Assembly: GCA_023898685.1 (NCBI GenBank)
Contig: CP060234.1
Span: 992,001-1,056,000 of the forward strand
Direction of reading: 5' to 3'
DNA from: Phycisphaeraceae bacterium
GTDB lineage: Bacteria; Planctomycetota; Phycisphaerae; Phycisphaerales; UBA1924
Length of the DNA stretch: 64,000 nucleotides
The notes beneath the pieces were generated by a model, which worked only from the letters and a program-made list of their open reading frames with translations, searched no databases and was not told the origin of the DNA. Below, piece by piece: positions 49,353 to 57,445 of this stretch (positions within the stretch are counted from its first letter, which is position 1; each line of letters opens with the position of its first letter). A program made the position numbers and the translations under genes.

Positions 49353-50272
49353 CCGGCTCCCTCCGCCGACCACGATTCGTCGGGCTCGTACCCGAAATCG
49401 ACCAGAAACCGCCCGATCTTTGCCTTATACAGGTCGCACAGCGCCGGGGTGAAATGATTGCGCCAGTCGCCCGCGACGCCCTTGCGCACGAAGTTCGAAT
49501 CGCTCGACTCCCCCCGGGACCGCCCGCCGCTCATCCGGCTGAAGCTGTTCTTCTCCGCGATCTCGCGGATCGTCGCGTCCGAGGCGTCGAGCTCGAACAG
49601 ACTCGCCACGCGGCGGAGGCAGGTCTCGACGTCCACGAGCATCTCCTCGTAGCGCAGGATGACGCTCACAACCGGGTCGGCGTTCTGTGCCCACAGACGG
49701 ACCCAGTTGGCGTAGTCCTCCAGCGTGCGCTCGGCAAAGACCGCGAGGCAGTCTGCAACGTCCTTTCCCGCATAGTGGGGGTGCTCGGGGTGCCAGGGCG
49801 TGTTTCGGACGTAAAAGGTGTTGCTCACCGCCACGTCGCGCAGGTCGCGGAAGAGCACCACGTAGCGCACCCCCGCTTCGCGGAGCACCCGCGCGTTGTG
49901 CTCGCTGCCGTGCACGTGCATCTTGGTAAGCACGAGCATGTTCTTGAAGCGAGCGAAGATGTTCTCGGGGATGTCGTACCTGTCGCTGCCGCCCTGGCGC
50001 ATCTCGTGGGCCGCGACCTCGGGGATGAGCACCTCCCCGAAACCGGGCCAGCTCGAGAGCATCTTCTCCAGCCAGGTGGTGCCGCTCTTTGGCAGCCCCG
50101 CGACGAAGAGGATCTTCTGGGGATAGCGATCGCCGTAGGTCCGGAAACCCTCGCGGCAGCGCTTCGCCTGCACCGCGTACCGGGGGTAGACCGCCAATCG
50201 CTTGGCGAAGCGGGCCGCGGCGGGAGGGAGCGCCCGGCGCGCGATCTTCTCGAGTTGCTTGGTCGTGCTCAT
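49349..50272 (-). CDS. PAPS-dependent sulfotransferase
   Basis: The 307-residue protein has FVAGLPKSGTTWLEKMLSS (5'-PSB loop), VLFRDLRDVAVSNTFYVR (3'-PB) and FVRKGVAGDWRNHFTPALCD, the complete RKGxxGDWxxxF motif. It is therefore a likely functional carbohydrate sulfotransferase. It is the first gene of the minus-strand set sulfotransferase, glycosyltransferase, formyltransferase, deacetylase, and is divergent from two acetyltransferases, so the surface glycan is predicted to be sulfated. Confidence 0.92.
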   Translation of the reverse strand: MSTTKQLEKIARRALPPAAARFAKRLAVYPRYAVQAKRCREGFRTYGDRYPQKILFVAGLPKSGTTWLEKMLSSWPGFGEVLIPEVAAHEMRQGGSDRYDIPENIFARFKNMLVLTKMHVHGSEHNARVLREAGVRYVVLFRDLRDVAVSNTFYVRNTPWHPEHPHYAGKDVADCLAVFAERTLEDYANWVRLWAQNADPVVSVILRYEEMLVDVETCLRRVASLFELDASDATIREIAEKNSFSRMSGGRSRGESSDSNFVRKGVAGDWRNHFTPALCDLYKAKIGRFLVDFGYEPDESWSAEGAG

Positions 50273-50349
50273 CGACGCGGGCCCGGGGTGAAGAATCGGT
50301 TTCGGCGCGGATTGCTAGGATAGACCGACAATTGCGCCGAAACCCCGAG

Positions 50350-50919
50350 ATGTCGACGACCCAACCCGCTGCCAGCCCTCCATCAACGCCGCGGCCCGAA
50401 CCGGCCCGGAGGTCGGTGTGGACGCCCCGGCAGAAGCTTGTTCGGCTGGTGTGGGACACGGCGGGCCGGCTGCTCTGGGTGCTTCTTCCCGCGGGCCGCC
50501 CGGGGCTGCTCCGCCTGTTCGGGGGCGCCTGCGGACCGGGGTGCGTCTTTGCGCGTCGGGTGGCGATCATGATCCCGTGGAACCTGCGGTGCGGGGCGCG
50601 CGTGCGTGTGAGCGACGGCGCGATCCTCTATGCCCTCGGGCCCGTCACGATCGGCGACGACACCGTCATCGACCGCGACGCGCATCTCTGCGGCGGGACG
50701 CACGACATGACCGACAGCCGCTTCCCGCTCGCGAAGACACCGATCACGATCGGGGCGAGGTGCGTGATCGGGGCGGACGCGTACATCGGCCCGGACGTGG
50801 TGCTCGGCGATGACTGCCGGGTCTGGCCGCGGGCGAGCGTGTACCGCTCGTTCCCGGATGGCTCGCGCCTCCGGGGCAACCCCGCCAAGCCGGTCGAGCC
50901 AGGGGAGGCCCCGGCATGA
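50350..50919 (+). CDS. Hexapeptide-repeat acetyltransferase (WcaF-like)
   Basis: From ATG 50350 the protein has 189 residues. Residues about 80-185 are left-handed beta-helix hexapeptide repeats: GPVTIGDDTVIDRDAHLCGG, THDMTD, TPITIGARCVIGADAYIGPD and VWPRASVY. The catalytic His is expected in the GGTHD motif. The N-terminal 45 residues are Pro/Arg-rich, with one hydrophobic stretch. Members acetylate sugars in exopolysaccharides such as colanic acid. It is divergent from the sulfotransferase and overlaps the next gene by ATGA. The frame upstream to 50089 is a shadow. Confidence 0.85.
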   Translation: MSTTQPAASPPSTPRPEPARRSVWTPRQKLVRLVWDTAGRLLWVLLPAGRPGLLRLFGGACGPGCVFARRVAIMIPWNLRCGARVRVSDGAILYALGPVTIGDDTVIDRDAHLCGGTHDMTDSRFPLAKTPITIGARCVIGADAYIGPDVVLGDDCRVWPRASVYRSFPDGSRLRGNPAKPVEPGEAPA

Positions 50920-51446
50920 GCGGGACCGCGGGCCAGAAGTGGCTTTGGATGCTGTTGCGGCCCGTGTTCCGGCTCAGCCCGACGCCGACGCAGGGGATCC
51001 GCCGGAGGATCCTGAACCTCTGCGGGGCCCGGCTCGCCCCGGCCACGAAGATCTGGCCCACGGTGCGGATCGACAAACCCTGGAACCTCAGCGCGGGCCG
51101 GCTCACGATCTTCGGGCAGGGCGCCGATCTGCGGCTCGACGAGCGGCTCGACATCGGCGAGCGGTGCGTGATCAGCCAGTATACGATCGTCGCGACCTCC
51201 TGCATCGAGCCCGATCAGGGGCCGGGCGTGCCCGATCCGGCCCGGGTGCGGCGTGGTCCGATCGTGATCGAAGACGACTGCTGGATCGCGACCGACGCCT
51301 TCGTGATGCCGGGGAGCGTCGTACACGCCGGGACGGTCGTCGGGGCCCGGGCCCTGGTCGACGGCGAAGTGACGGGATGGTCGGTCGCCGTGGGCGAGCC
51401 CGCGCGGGCGATCAAGCCCCGGACGTTCGCCAACGCCGCCGAATGA
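50916..51446 (+). CDS. Second hexapeptide-repeat acyltransferase
   Basis: The 176-residue protein has hexapeptide repeats TIFGQGADLRLDERLDIGER, PIVIEDDCWIATDAFVMPGS and VVHAGTVVGARALVDGEVTG. It ends WSVAVGEPARAIKPRTF, typical of sugar acetyltransferases. The beginning has WKW-type aromatic residues and no signal. It starts 4 bases inside the preceding gene (ATGA), so translation is coupled. The two may acetylate different positions of the same glycan. Confidence 0.85.
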   Translation: MSGTAGQKWLWMLLRPVFRLSPTPTQGIRRRILNLCGARLAPATKIWPTVRIDKPWNLSAGRLTIFGQGADLRLDERLDIGERCVISQYTIVATSCIEPDQGPGVPDPARVRRGPIVIEDDCWIATDAFVMPGSVVHAGTVVGARALVDGEVTGWSVAVGEPARAIKPRTFANAAE

Positions 51447-51466
51447 CGCCGATCAGAAACCCGCGG

Positions 51467-52507
51467 TCACGGCTTCGCGTCACTGCTGGCGACGGTCTGG
51501 CCGCCGGCGAGCGTGGTCGGGGTGCCGCTCGTCTCGGGGGCCGAGGGCGAGCGGGCGAAGAGCACATAGACCCAGAGGCTCGCGGACCAGAAGGCCGTCC
51601 AGCACGCCAGCCAACCGATCGCCGAGCGGACCTTCGCGTCGCGCTTGGAGAGCGGCGACGCGATCGTCGTCGCGGCCTGCAGGAGATAGGGCTCGGCGTG
51701 GCGGGCCTTCGCCAACAGCCAGCGGCCGACAAAGACCGTGAGTGGTGGCAGGATCCAGACCGCGTGCCGCCAGGCGGCGATCAGCGGGCGCCAGCGGCTG
51801 TAGACAGGCTCCCATGCCGGCTTGGCCGGCAGCCAGCCCCAGCGGGCCGGGGCGGGCCTTGCCTTGGGCCGGGGGGGAGGAGCGGCGTCAGGCTCAGGTT
51901 CCGGCTCCACATCCGGCTCGGGCTCGGAGGGCGACTCCGGCTGGGACGGGGCCACGACAATCGGAGCGGATTCAACCGGCGCCGCCGGCGCTTCTGCGGC
52001 CGGTGGGGGCTGATCGAGGAGATCCTCGTCCAGGGCGTGCGACGCGAGCGCCGCGAGCTCGTCGTCGAGCGAGTCCATATCGCCGTACTCGGGAACCGGC
52101 AGTTCGCCCTCCGGTTCGGTCGGCGTTTCATCGCCGTCGACGGCGGCGATCGCGGCCTCGAGGTCGGCCTCCAGAGCCCCGATCGCCTCGAGTTCCTCGT
52201 TGTCGGCGCCAGCCTCGTCCTGGTCATCGACCGACGGTTCATTCCCGGTCGCCGGTTCGGGCGACTCGGCCATCGATGTCTTCTCCTCGCCGGCCCGGGC
52301 CGCCGCCGTGGGCGGCGGGGTTCTGGACTCGGCGCCGCCGTCGCCCAGTGCGGCTTCTTCGTCGGGCTCCTCATCGGGCCCGTCATCGAGCTTGCGGTTG
52401 ATCTCCTCGACCGTCTGCATGACGTCGGACAACAGCTCCTCGACCTGATCTTCCAGGTTCGGCTCGGTGTCCTGCGGGGTTGGCGCATCGGTAGCCGCGT
52501 CCGACAT
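51467..52507 (-). CDS. Acidic/Pro-rich membrane protein, function unknown
   Basis: The 346-residue protein starts at ATG 52507 (readings to 52522 or 52546 are possible). Residues 1-220 are strongly acidic and Pro/Ala-rich low complexity (PSEPEPDVEPEPEPDAAPPP). Residues 225-330 are a basic/hydrophobic part with two or three membrane segments (LIAAWRHAVWILPPLTVFVG and SAIGWLACWTAFWSASLWVY). No family is recognised. It resembles a membrane anchor with a disordered cytoplasmic tail. It is convergent with the acyltransferase gene and divergent from the next gene. Confidence 0.65.
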   Translation of the reverse strand: MSDAATDAPTPQDTEPNLEDQVEELLSDVMQTVEEINRKLDDGPDEEPDEEAALGDGGAESRTPPPTAAARAGEEKTSMAESPEPATGNEPSVDDQDEAGADNEELEAIGALEADLEAAIAAVDGDETPTEPEGELPVPEYGDMDSLDDELAALASHALDEDLLDQPPPAAEAPAAPVESAPIVVAPSQPESPSEPEPDVEPEPEPDAAPPPRPKARPAPARWGWLPAKPAWEPVYSRWRPLIAAWRHAVWILPPLTVFVGRWLLAKARHAEPYLLQAATTIASPLSKRDAKVRSAIGWLACWTAFWSASLWVYVLFARSPSAPETSGTPTTLAGGQTVASSDAKP

Positions 52508-52645
52508 ATCTACCCCGATCATCGGGGTTTGGAGCCCGGAACTCAAGCCCTATCGACCCGGCCGATAACGATCAAACCCTGTACACGAGCACATTCCGTC
52601 CCGCGTGCAGACCTCCCTGGTCCGATGACTCGCCAACGATGACGC

Positions 52646-53812
52646 ATGAAAGCTCTATTCCTCGCCATCGTGCTGGGGCTTCTTCCCGCGGCCGCCCGGG
52701 CCGCTGACGCCGACACCCACCGCCTCGCCAGGCAGACCGCGCAGCGGGCGATCGACTATCTGCGTTCGACCCAGGATGCCTCGGGGGGATGGGCGGTCAA
52801 CCCGGACGGGCCCGGTTTTCCCGCGATCACCGCGCTCGCGGTCGAGGGGATGCTGCTCGACCCGCGGATTGACGGCAACGACCCTGCGGTGCGCGCGGGC
52901 GTGGCCCACGTGCTCTCCTTCGCGCAGCCGGACGGGAGTATCCACGACGGCGTGCTCCAGACCTACAACACCGCGATCTGCGTGTCGATGCTCAGCCAGG
53001 TGCGCACACCCGAGGCGGCCTCCGCGGCGCAGCGCGGCATCGGCGTGCTCAGGCGGATGCAGTGGGGCGCGTTCGACCCGAGCGAGACCCCCAACCCCGA
53101 AGCGCCGGGTTGGACCGAGCCGATCGACGAGAGCCATCCCTTCTATGGCGGTCTGGGCTACGGGCGGCATGGCCGACCCGACGCGTCGAACACGCAGTTC
53201 TTTGTGCAGGCGCTGCACGACGCGGGCGTGAGCACGGCCGACCCGGCCTACCAGCGGGCGCTCGTGTTCCTGCGCCGGGTGCAGATGGACGAGCGGGTGA
53301 ACGAGATGCCGTACGCGAGGGGCGACCGGCAGGGGGGGTTCATCTACGCGACGGTGCCGGACGCCGAGAGCGTGGATTCGATCCCCGGCCACAGCGAGGC
53401 GGGCACGTTCGAGGAGACGCTCGGGGACGGGACGAAGGTGACGCGCCTGCGTGCCTATGGATCGATGACCTATGCCGGGTTCAAGAGCCTGCTCTACGCC
53501 GACCTGCCGCCCGACGACCCACGGGTCACCGCCGCGGTGACCTGGATCGCCAAGAACTTCAGCGTGAGCGAGAACCCCGGGCTCGGCGAGCAGGGGCTCT
53601 ACTACCAGTACGCCGCGATGGCGCGTGCGCTGGATGCCTGGGGCGGCGACCGCCTCGCGGGGCGCGACTGGCGGGCCGAACTCGTGCACGCGATCGCCGA
53701 TCTCCAGGAGGCCGACGGCGGCATGCGATCGGTGAACGACCGGTGGATGGAGAACAACCGCGACCTCATCACGGCCTATGCGCTCGTGGCGTTGGGGAAT
53801 GCGGCCCGGTAG
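52646..53812 (+). CDS. Secreted squalene/hopene cyclase-like (prenyltransferase repeat) protein
   Basis: The 388-residue protein begins with a signal peptide (MKALFLAIVLGLLPAAARA). Repeated motifs ATALRxxG-type are seen: AIDYLRSTQDASGGWAVN, ALVFLRRVQMDERVNEMPYA, AVTWIAKNFSVSENPG and LVHAIADLQEADGGMRSVND. Such alpha-barrel repeats occur in terpene cyclases and protein prenyltransferases. The catalytic DxDD of true hopene cyclases is not obvious, and the protein is secreted. It is more likely a structural or binding alpha/alpha-toroid, as in many planctomycete proteins of this kind. Confidence 0.75.
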   Translation: MKALFLAIVLGLLPAAARAADADTHRLARQTAQRAIDYLRSTQDASGGWAVNPDGPGFPAITALAVEGMLLDPRIDGNDPAVRAGVAHVLSFAQPDGSIHDGVLQTYNTAICVSMLSQVRTPEAASAAQRGIGVLRRMQWGAFDPSETPNPEAPGWTEPIDESHPFYGGLGYGRHGRPDASNTQFFVQALHDAGVSTADPAYQRALVFLRRVQMDERVNEMPYARGDRQGGFIYATVPDAESVDSIPGHSEAGTFEETLGDGTKVTRLRAYGSMTYAGFKSLLYADLPPDDPRVTAAVTWIAKNFSVSENPGLGEQGLYYQYAAMARALDAWGGDRLAGRDWRAELVHAIADLQEADGGMRSVNDRWMENNRDLITAYALVALGNAAR

Positions 53813-53998
53813 TCCAACAGCGGGCCGACGGAGCGAGCGGGTCGCATGGTTCGCCCGAATCGCCCTTCGGGCCGCGGCCCGGCCTGTTCTTGCCGGTCAA
53901 TCCTCGTATTCGGTGGCAGCCAGCCCGATCGGGGTCATGCTTCCATGCGATCAACCCCGCATTGGGTGTACCGGTCTTTCGCGGAAAAGAGGAACAAG

Positions 53999-54628
53999 AT
54001 GTCCAGCCCTGCCAGAGCCGCCCTCGCAGCATCCACGCTTGCCGGATACACCTTCGCCGCCGGCGCCGCGGTGATCACCTCCATCTCGTTCCCCGATTCG
54101 GTCAATCTCAGCACCTGCACGACACTCGTCGGCCCGCGGTCGGTGACGGCGCCATTCGACTACTCAGGTATCGGCAACATCATCAACCCCAGCGTCGCCC
54201 CGCCGGGCTCATCCATCAACCCCGCCGACTTCACGCTCCACCAGACGATCGGCACGGTCAACCTCAACAACGTTGTCGTCACCTACGAGTTCGATGCCGC
54301 CGTGCTCATCGACGCGTTCGATGTCGTCCAGCACCACAACGGCGTCCGCACGTTCGAGGTGCTCGTCGGCGACTCGCTCGACAGCATGACCTCGATCGGC
54401 ACGACCTCGATGCCGGAGAACGAGACGGAGTACCTCCTCTATCGATTCGAGTATGACACCTCGCTTGCCGGGAAACTCGTGCAGCTGCGCGTCGCCGAGC
54501 CCGAGCTGCCCGGCCAAGGCGGCTGGGCCTTCTACCGCGCGCACCCGATCTACTCCGACGTGCCCGCGCCGTCGGCGTTGGGCCTGACTCCCGCGTGCCT
54601 GCTTCTTGTGTCGCGGCGGCGGCGGTGA
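53999..54628 (+). CDS. Secreted protein with PEP-CTERM-like RRRR sorting tail
   Basis: The 209-residue protein starts at ATG 53999 (AGAGGAAC upstream). A signal peptide (AALAASTLAGYTFAAGAA) is followed by a beta-rich domain, about 30-185 (YEFDAAVLIDAFDVVQHHNG, LVQLRVAEPELPGQGGWAFY) similar to discoidin-type or DUF642 modules, but I cannot assign it. The end is PAPSALGL, a hydrophobic stretch (TPACLLLVS), then RRRR. That tripartite layout (PxPSA, helix, arginines) is the PEP-CTERM sorting signal, expected to be cleaved and anchored by an exosortase. Confidence 0.72.
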   Translation: MSSPARAALAASTLAGYTFAAGAAVITSISFPDSVNLSTCTTLVGPRSVTAPFDYSGIGNIINPSVAPPGSSINPADFTLHQTIGTVNLNNVVVTYEFDAAVLIDAFDVVQHHNGVRTFEVLVGDSLDSMTSIGTTSMPENETEYLLYRFEYDTSLAGKLVQLRVAEPELPGQGGWAFYRAHPIYSDVPAPSALGLTPACLLLVSRRRR

Positions 54629-54791
54629 CAGCGGGATCATGTTCTTCGGTGCGGCGCCTGTCCGTCGCGACTGTGCGGTTCGGGCGTTTGCGTTCTGCCC
54701 TGAACGGCCCTTGCGAGCAGCGTCAAGGCCACCCGCGCGGCACACATCTCGCACCCGCGCCTTTTCGACTGCAGGATCTCGGCGCGGCCCG

Positions 54792-55997
54792 CTATGCCCG
54801 TTCGATCAACGGGAAACGCAGCACCGTCGTCGACGGCATCGGGGGATAATCCATCACGAGCCGCAGGACGTGGAAGTCGGCGTGGTCCCAGCCGCAGCGG
54901 GACTCGACCGCGGCGACGATCTCGGGGTAGTTTGCGACAAGCGGGGTCGCGACCGGGGCTCCACGCCCCAGGTCGATCACCTTCGCCGCGCAGGGCAGCG
55001 GCGCAACGCGGGCGCCCGAGACGATGCTCTCCCACAGCCGACCGTAGAGCATGACCTCGGGAGCGAGGGCCTCGGCCAGGTCGCGGTGAACAATCGCGTC
55101 GAACAGCAGTGTCTCCGCCGGCAACGCCACCGTCGAGATCAGCTCGCCGTGGTGGTTCTGCTCGTCGCGGAATCGCGGGTAGAGAGTGAAGTCGATGAAG
55201 CCGAAGAAGCAGGTGAACTCACTCGTCTTGCCGACCGGGTTGTCACCGAATTCGTAGGACCGCCCATGCGCGATCGGGACTGCCCTGATCGGCGGCAGGG
55301 CGCCCTCGCAGAACGAGCGGAGAAGCCAGGGGTCGCCGCTTCCGTCGTCGACGCCGTTCTCGATCGGGTGGCGGTTCGGTGAGGCGACCGCCTCGCCCGC
55401 GTCGTCATAGCCCATGACCTGGAAGACCGGACCGATCGGGCCGGGGCGGAGCTTGCGGACACGCGTCACGCCGCCGATCAGCGCCATGTCGAGCATGCCC
55501 GGATCGTCCCGGTTGGCGGCCATGAAGTGCGTCGTGACGCGCGTGTGCACCTGGATGCCGTGGATGCCGCTGTTGCCCCGGAACGCGAGCTTGCGGCTGC
55601 GCTCGAGGGGCTTGTCGCCCCCCATCGAGTCGAGCACGAGTTCGAGCGTGGCGCGGTCGCCCACGTGGATCTCGATCATCCGCTCGATCTCGTCGGCCGC
55701 CTTGCGTGCACGATCGACCGCGTCGCTCGGCGCCCCCGCGGCGGCAAAGCCGTCGACGAGGATGCCCATGCCGCTGGTGCCCGGGATGAGGGCGGCCGCC
55801 TCGAAGGCATCGTTGGCCTGGATGATCTTCGCGGCCCTCCAGGTCAGGTTCTTGTTCAGTTTGAACCGCCGCGCGACATCCTGGGGCTGGGTTGGATCGG
55901 CCTTGGCGCTGCGATAGAGGTCGAGCAAGGCGGCGCGGAGCCGGCCGACCGCCTCGCGGCAGTGGGTGTCGAAGTCTGGCGGGGCGAGTTCCGGCAA
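54792..55997 (-). CDS. Conserved-looking protein of unknown function with N-terminal HTH-like stretch
   Basis: The start is taken as TTG 55997, with AGGAG 6 bases upstream (another TTG at 56003 directly follows AGGAG). The 401-residue protein begins with CREAVGRLRAALLDLYRSAK and DVARRFKLNKNLTWRAAKI, which looks like a helix-turn-helix. Residues 60-200 (IEIHVGDRATLELVLDSMG, FRGNSGIHGIQVHTRVTTHF) and 250-400 (FFGFIDFTLYPRFRDEQNHH) do not match a family that I know. Two inverted repeats lie directly upstream, so it may be autoregulated; both ideas are inference. Confidence 0.6.
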   Translation of the reverse strand: MPELAPPDFDTHCREAVGRLRAALLDLYRSAKADPTQPQDVARRFKLNKNLTWRAAKIIQANDAFEAAALIPGTSGMGILVDGFAAAGAPSDAVDRARKAADEIERMIEIHVGDRATLELVLDSMGGDKPLERSRKLAFRGNSGIHGIQVHTRVTTHFMAANRDDPGMLDMALIGGVTRVRKLRPGPIGPVFQVMGYDDAGEAVASPNRHPIENGVDDGSGDPWLLRSFCEGALPPIRAVPIAHGRSYEFGDNPVGKTSEFTCFFGFIDFTLYPRFRDEQNHHGELISTVALPAETLLFDAIVHRDLAEALAPEVMLYGRLWESIVSGARVAPLPCAAKVIDLGRGAPVATPLVANYPEIVAAVESRCGWDHADFHVLRLVMDYPPMPSTTVLRFPLIERA

Positions 55998-56020
55998 TGA
56001 CAACTCCTGTTTGGTTAATC

Positions 56021-56078
56021 GTAACTTCGGGCTGGGGGTTCGACATCCGAAGTTACCACAATTTTCCCCAGGGAAATT
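56021..56078. promoter_or_regulatory. Two adjacent dyads in a divergent promoter region
   Basis: GTAACTTCGG (56021-56030) and CCGAAGTTAC (56047-56056) are perfect 10-base inverted arms with a 16-base gap. Next to it, CAATTTTCCC and GGGAAATTG (56057-56078) form a second, imperfect dyad. They lie about 24 bases upstream of the TTG start at 55997 and 110-170 bases before the ATG at 56190. They are candidate operators shared by the two divergent genes. Confidence 0.5.
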
Positions 56079-56189
56079 GGCACGCGTTCAATTCGGGGGT
56101 AGGTTGTGATTGGTCGTCCGTATCATCGGGCGAGAATATGCGAACACAATATGTACATAAGGGTGTGGGGCCCGAAGGGAGATGGAACA

Positions 56190-57338
56190 ATGAAGGTGCG
56201 TGCATTGGCCGTGCTTGCGGGTGTGGCCGCGATGGCGACAGCCGCGTCGGCGGGATTCTGGACGACGGGTGCCCAGACCGGGCTGCTCGAGGGCATCAGC
56301 AACAACGGTGTGGGCAGCGGGTCGTACAACCCGTTCGACACCAACGGCGGGTACTTCACCTGGACCGTCGCCGACGGGTACAGGGCGATCGGCGGTGTCT
56401 CGCCCGGCAACGGTGTGGGCGGGCAGGGCAAGATCTCGAACGATGGTCGCTACATCTGCGGCACCACCTACAACGCCGCGATGGGTTACCACGAGATGAG
56501 CCGCTACGACCGGCAGACCGGCCTGTGGACCGGGTTCGGCATGATCCCGGGTGTTGGCGCGCAGGTCGACGCCGAGGTCAGCTCGGGCTGGGCGGTCTCG
56601 GGCGACGGGCACACCGTCGGCGGGCTGGGCTGGACGAGCCTTGGTACCGCGGACACCCACGCGTTCCTCTATCGGGACGGCGTCGGTCCGATCGACTGGG
56701 GCACGGCTTCCACCGGCCATTCGGCCCGCATCAACGGGCTCAACGGCGACGGCACCGTCGCCGCGGGCTGGCAGGACGGCGCCGGGCGCCAGGGTGCGGT
56801 GTGGGTGAACGGCACGCAGGAGCTGATCTACAAGACCGACGGCGTGACCGCCGCGTCGGAGGCGTATGAGGTCTCCAACGACGGGCGCTGGGCCGTGGGC
56901 CTGGGCCTCGGCAGCTTCTTCAGCGCCGGCATGGCGTATCGCTACGACATCGAGAACGACGTCTACTACGACATCTCGAATCTCGCCACCGGTGCGCAGC
57001 GGAGCATGGCCGCGGCGGCCATCAACGGCGACGGCACGCTGATCGGCGGCGGGACCTGGGGAGTCGGCCCGGCGACGTGGGGCAACGGGTTCATCTGGGC
57101 CGAGGGCGTCGGCACGATGACCGTCGGTGAGTACCTCGACATGCAGGGCGTCAACTACGACGAGACGTTCCACTTCGCGTTCGTGTCCTCGATCTCGGAG
57201 GACGGGCAGTGGATCGCGGGCTGGGGCAACTACGCCGGCCCCGCCGACACCCAGTCGTTCATCATCCACATTCCGACCCCCGGCGCGGCCTCGATGCTCG
57301 CCCTGGGCGGTCTGGTCGCGACGCGCCGCCGCCGCTGA
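56190..57338 (+). CDS. Secreted HAF-like repeat protein with PEP-CTERM-like RRRR tail
   Basis: ATG 56190 has AAGGGAG about 10 bases upstream; the frame to 56106 is not needed. The 382-residue protein has a signal peptide (RALAVLAGVAAMATAASA) and about six repeats of the type GISNNG, ISNDGRYICG, VSGDGHTVGG, LNGDGTVAAGW, VSNDGRWAVG and ISEDGQWIAGW. These resemble extracellular HAF repeats and beta-propellers. It ends PTPGAASMLALGGL, then RRRR, a PEP-CTERM-type sorting signal. It ends with a strong terminator. Ligand unknown. Confidence 0.82.
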   Translation: MKVRALAVLAGVAAMATAASAGFWTTGAQTGLLEGISNNGVGSGSYNPFDTNGGYFTWTVADGYRAIGGVSPGNGVGGQGKISNDGRYICGTTYNAAMGYHEMSRYDRQTGLWTGFGMIPGVGAQVDAEVSSGWAVSGDGHTVGGLGWTSLGTADTHAFLYRDGVGPIDWGTASTGHSARINGLNGDGTVAAGWQDGAGRQGAVWVNGTQELIYKTDGVTAASEAYEVSNDGRWAVGLGLGSFFSAGMAYRYDIENDVYYDISNLATGAQRSMAAAAINGDGTLIGGGTWGVGPATWGNGFIWAEGVGTMTVGEYLDMQGVNYDETFHFAFVSSISEDGQWIAGWGNYAGPADTQSFIIHIPTPGAASMLALGGLVATRRRR

Positions 57339-57394
57339 ATGAGCGCCCTCCCGCAACTCGGTGCAACATCACGCCGGCGGGCGCCAGCCCCAAC

Positions 57395-57420
57395 AACCCG
57401 CTCCTCGGAGCGGGTTTTTT
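57395..57420 (+). terminator. Rho-independent terminator of the HAF-like gene
   Basis: AACCCGCTCC pairs with GGAGCGGGTT around a 2-base loop (the inner pairs would open), followed by TTTT. It lies 57 bases after the stop at 57338. Confidence 0.88.
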
Positions 57421-57445
57421 CTTGGGATGGCTCTATGCTGGGGCC

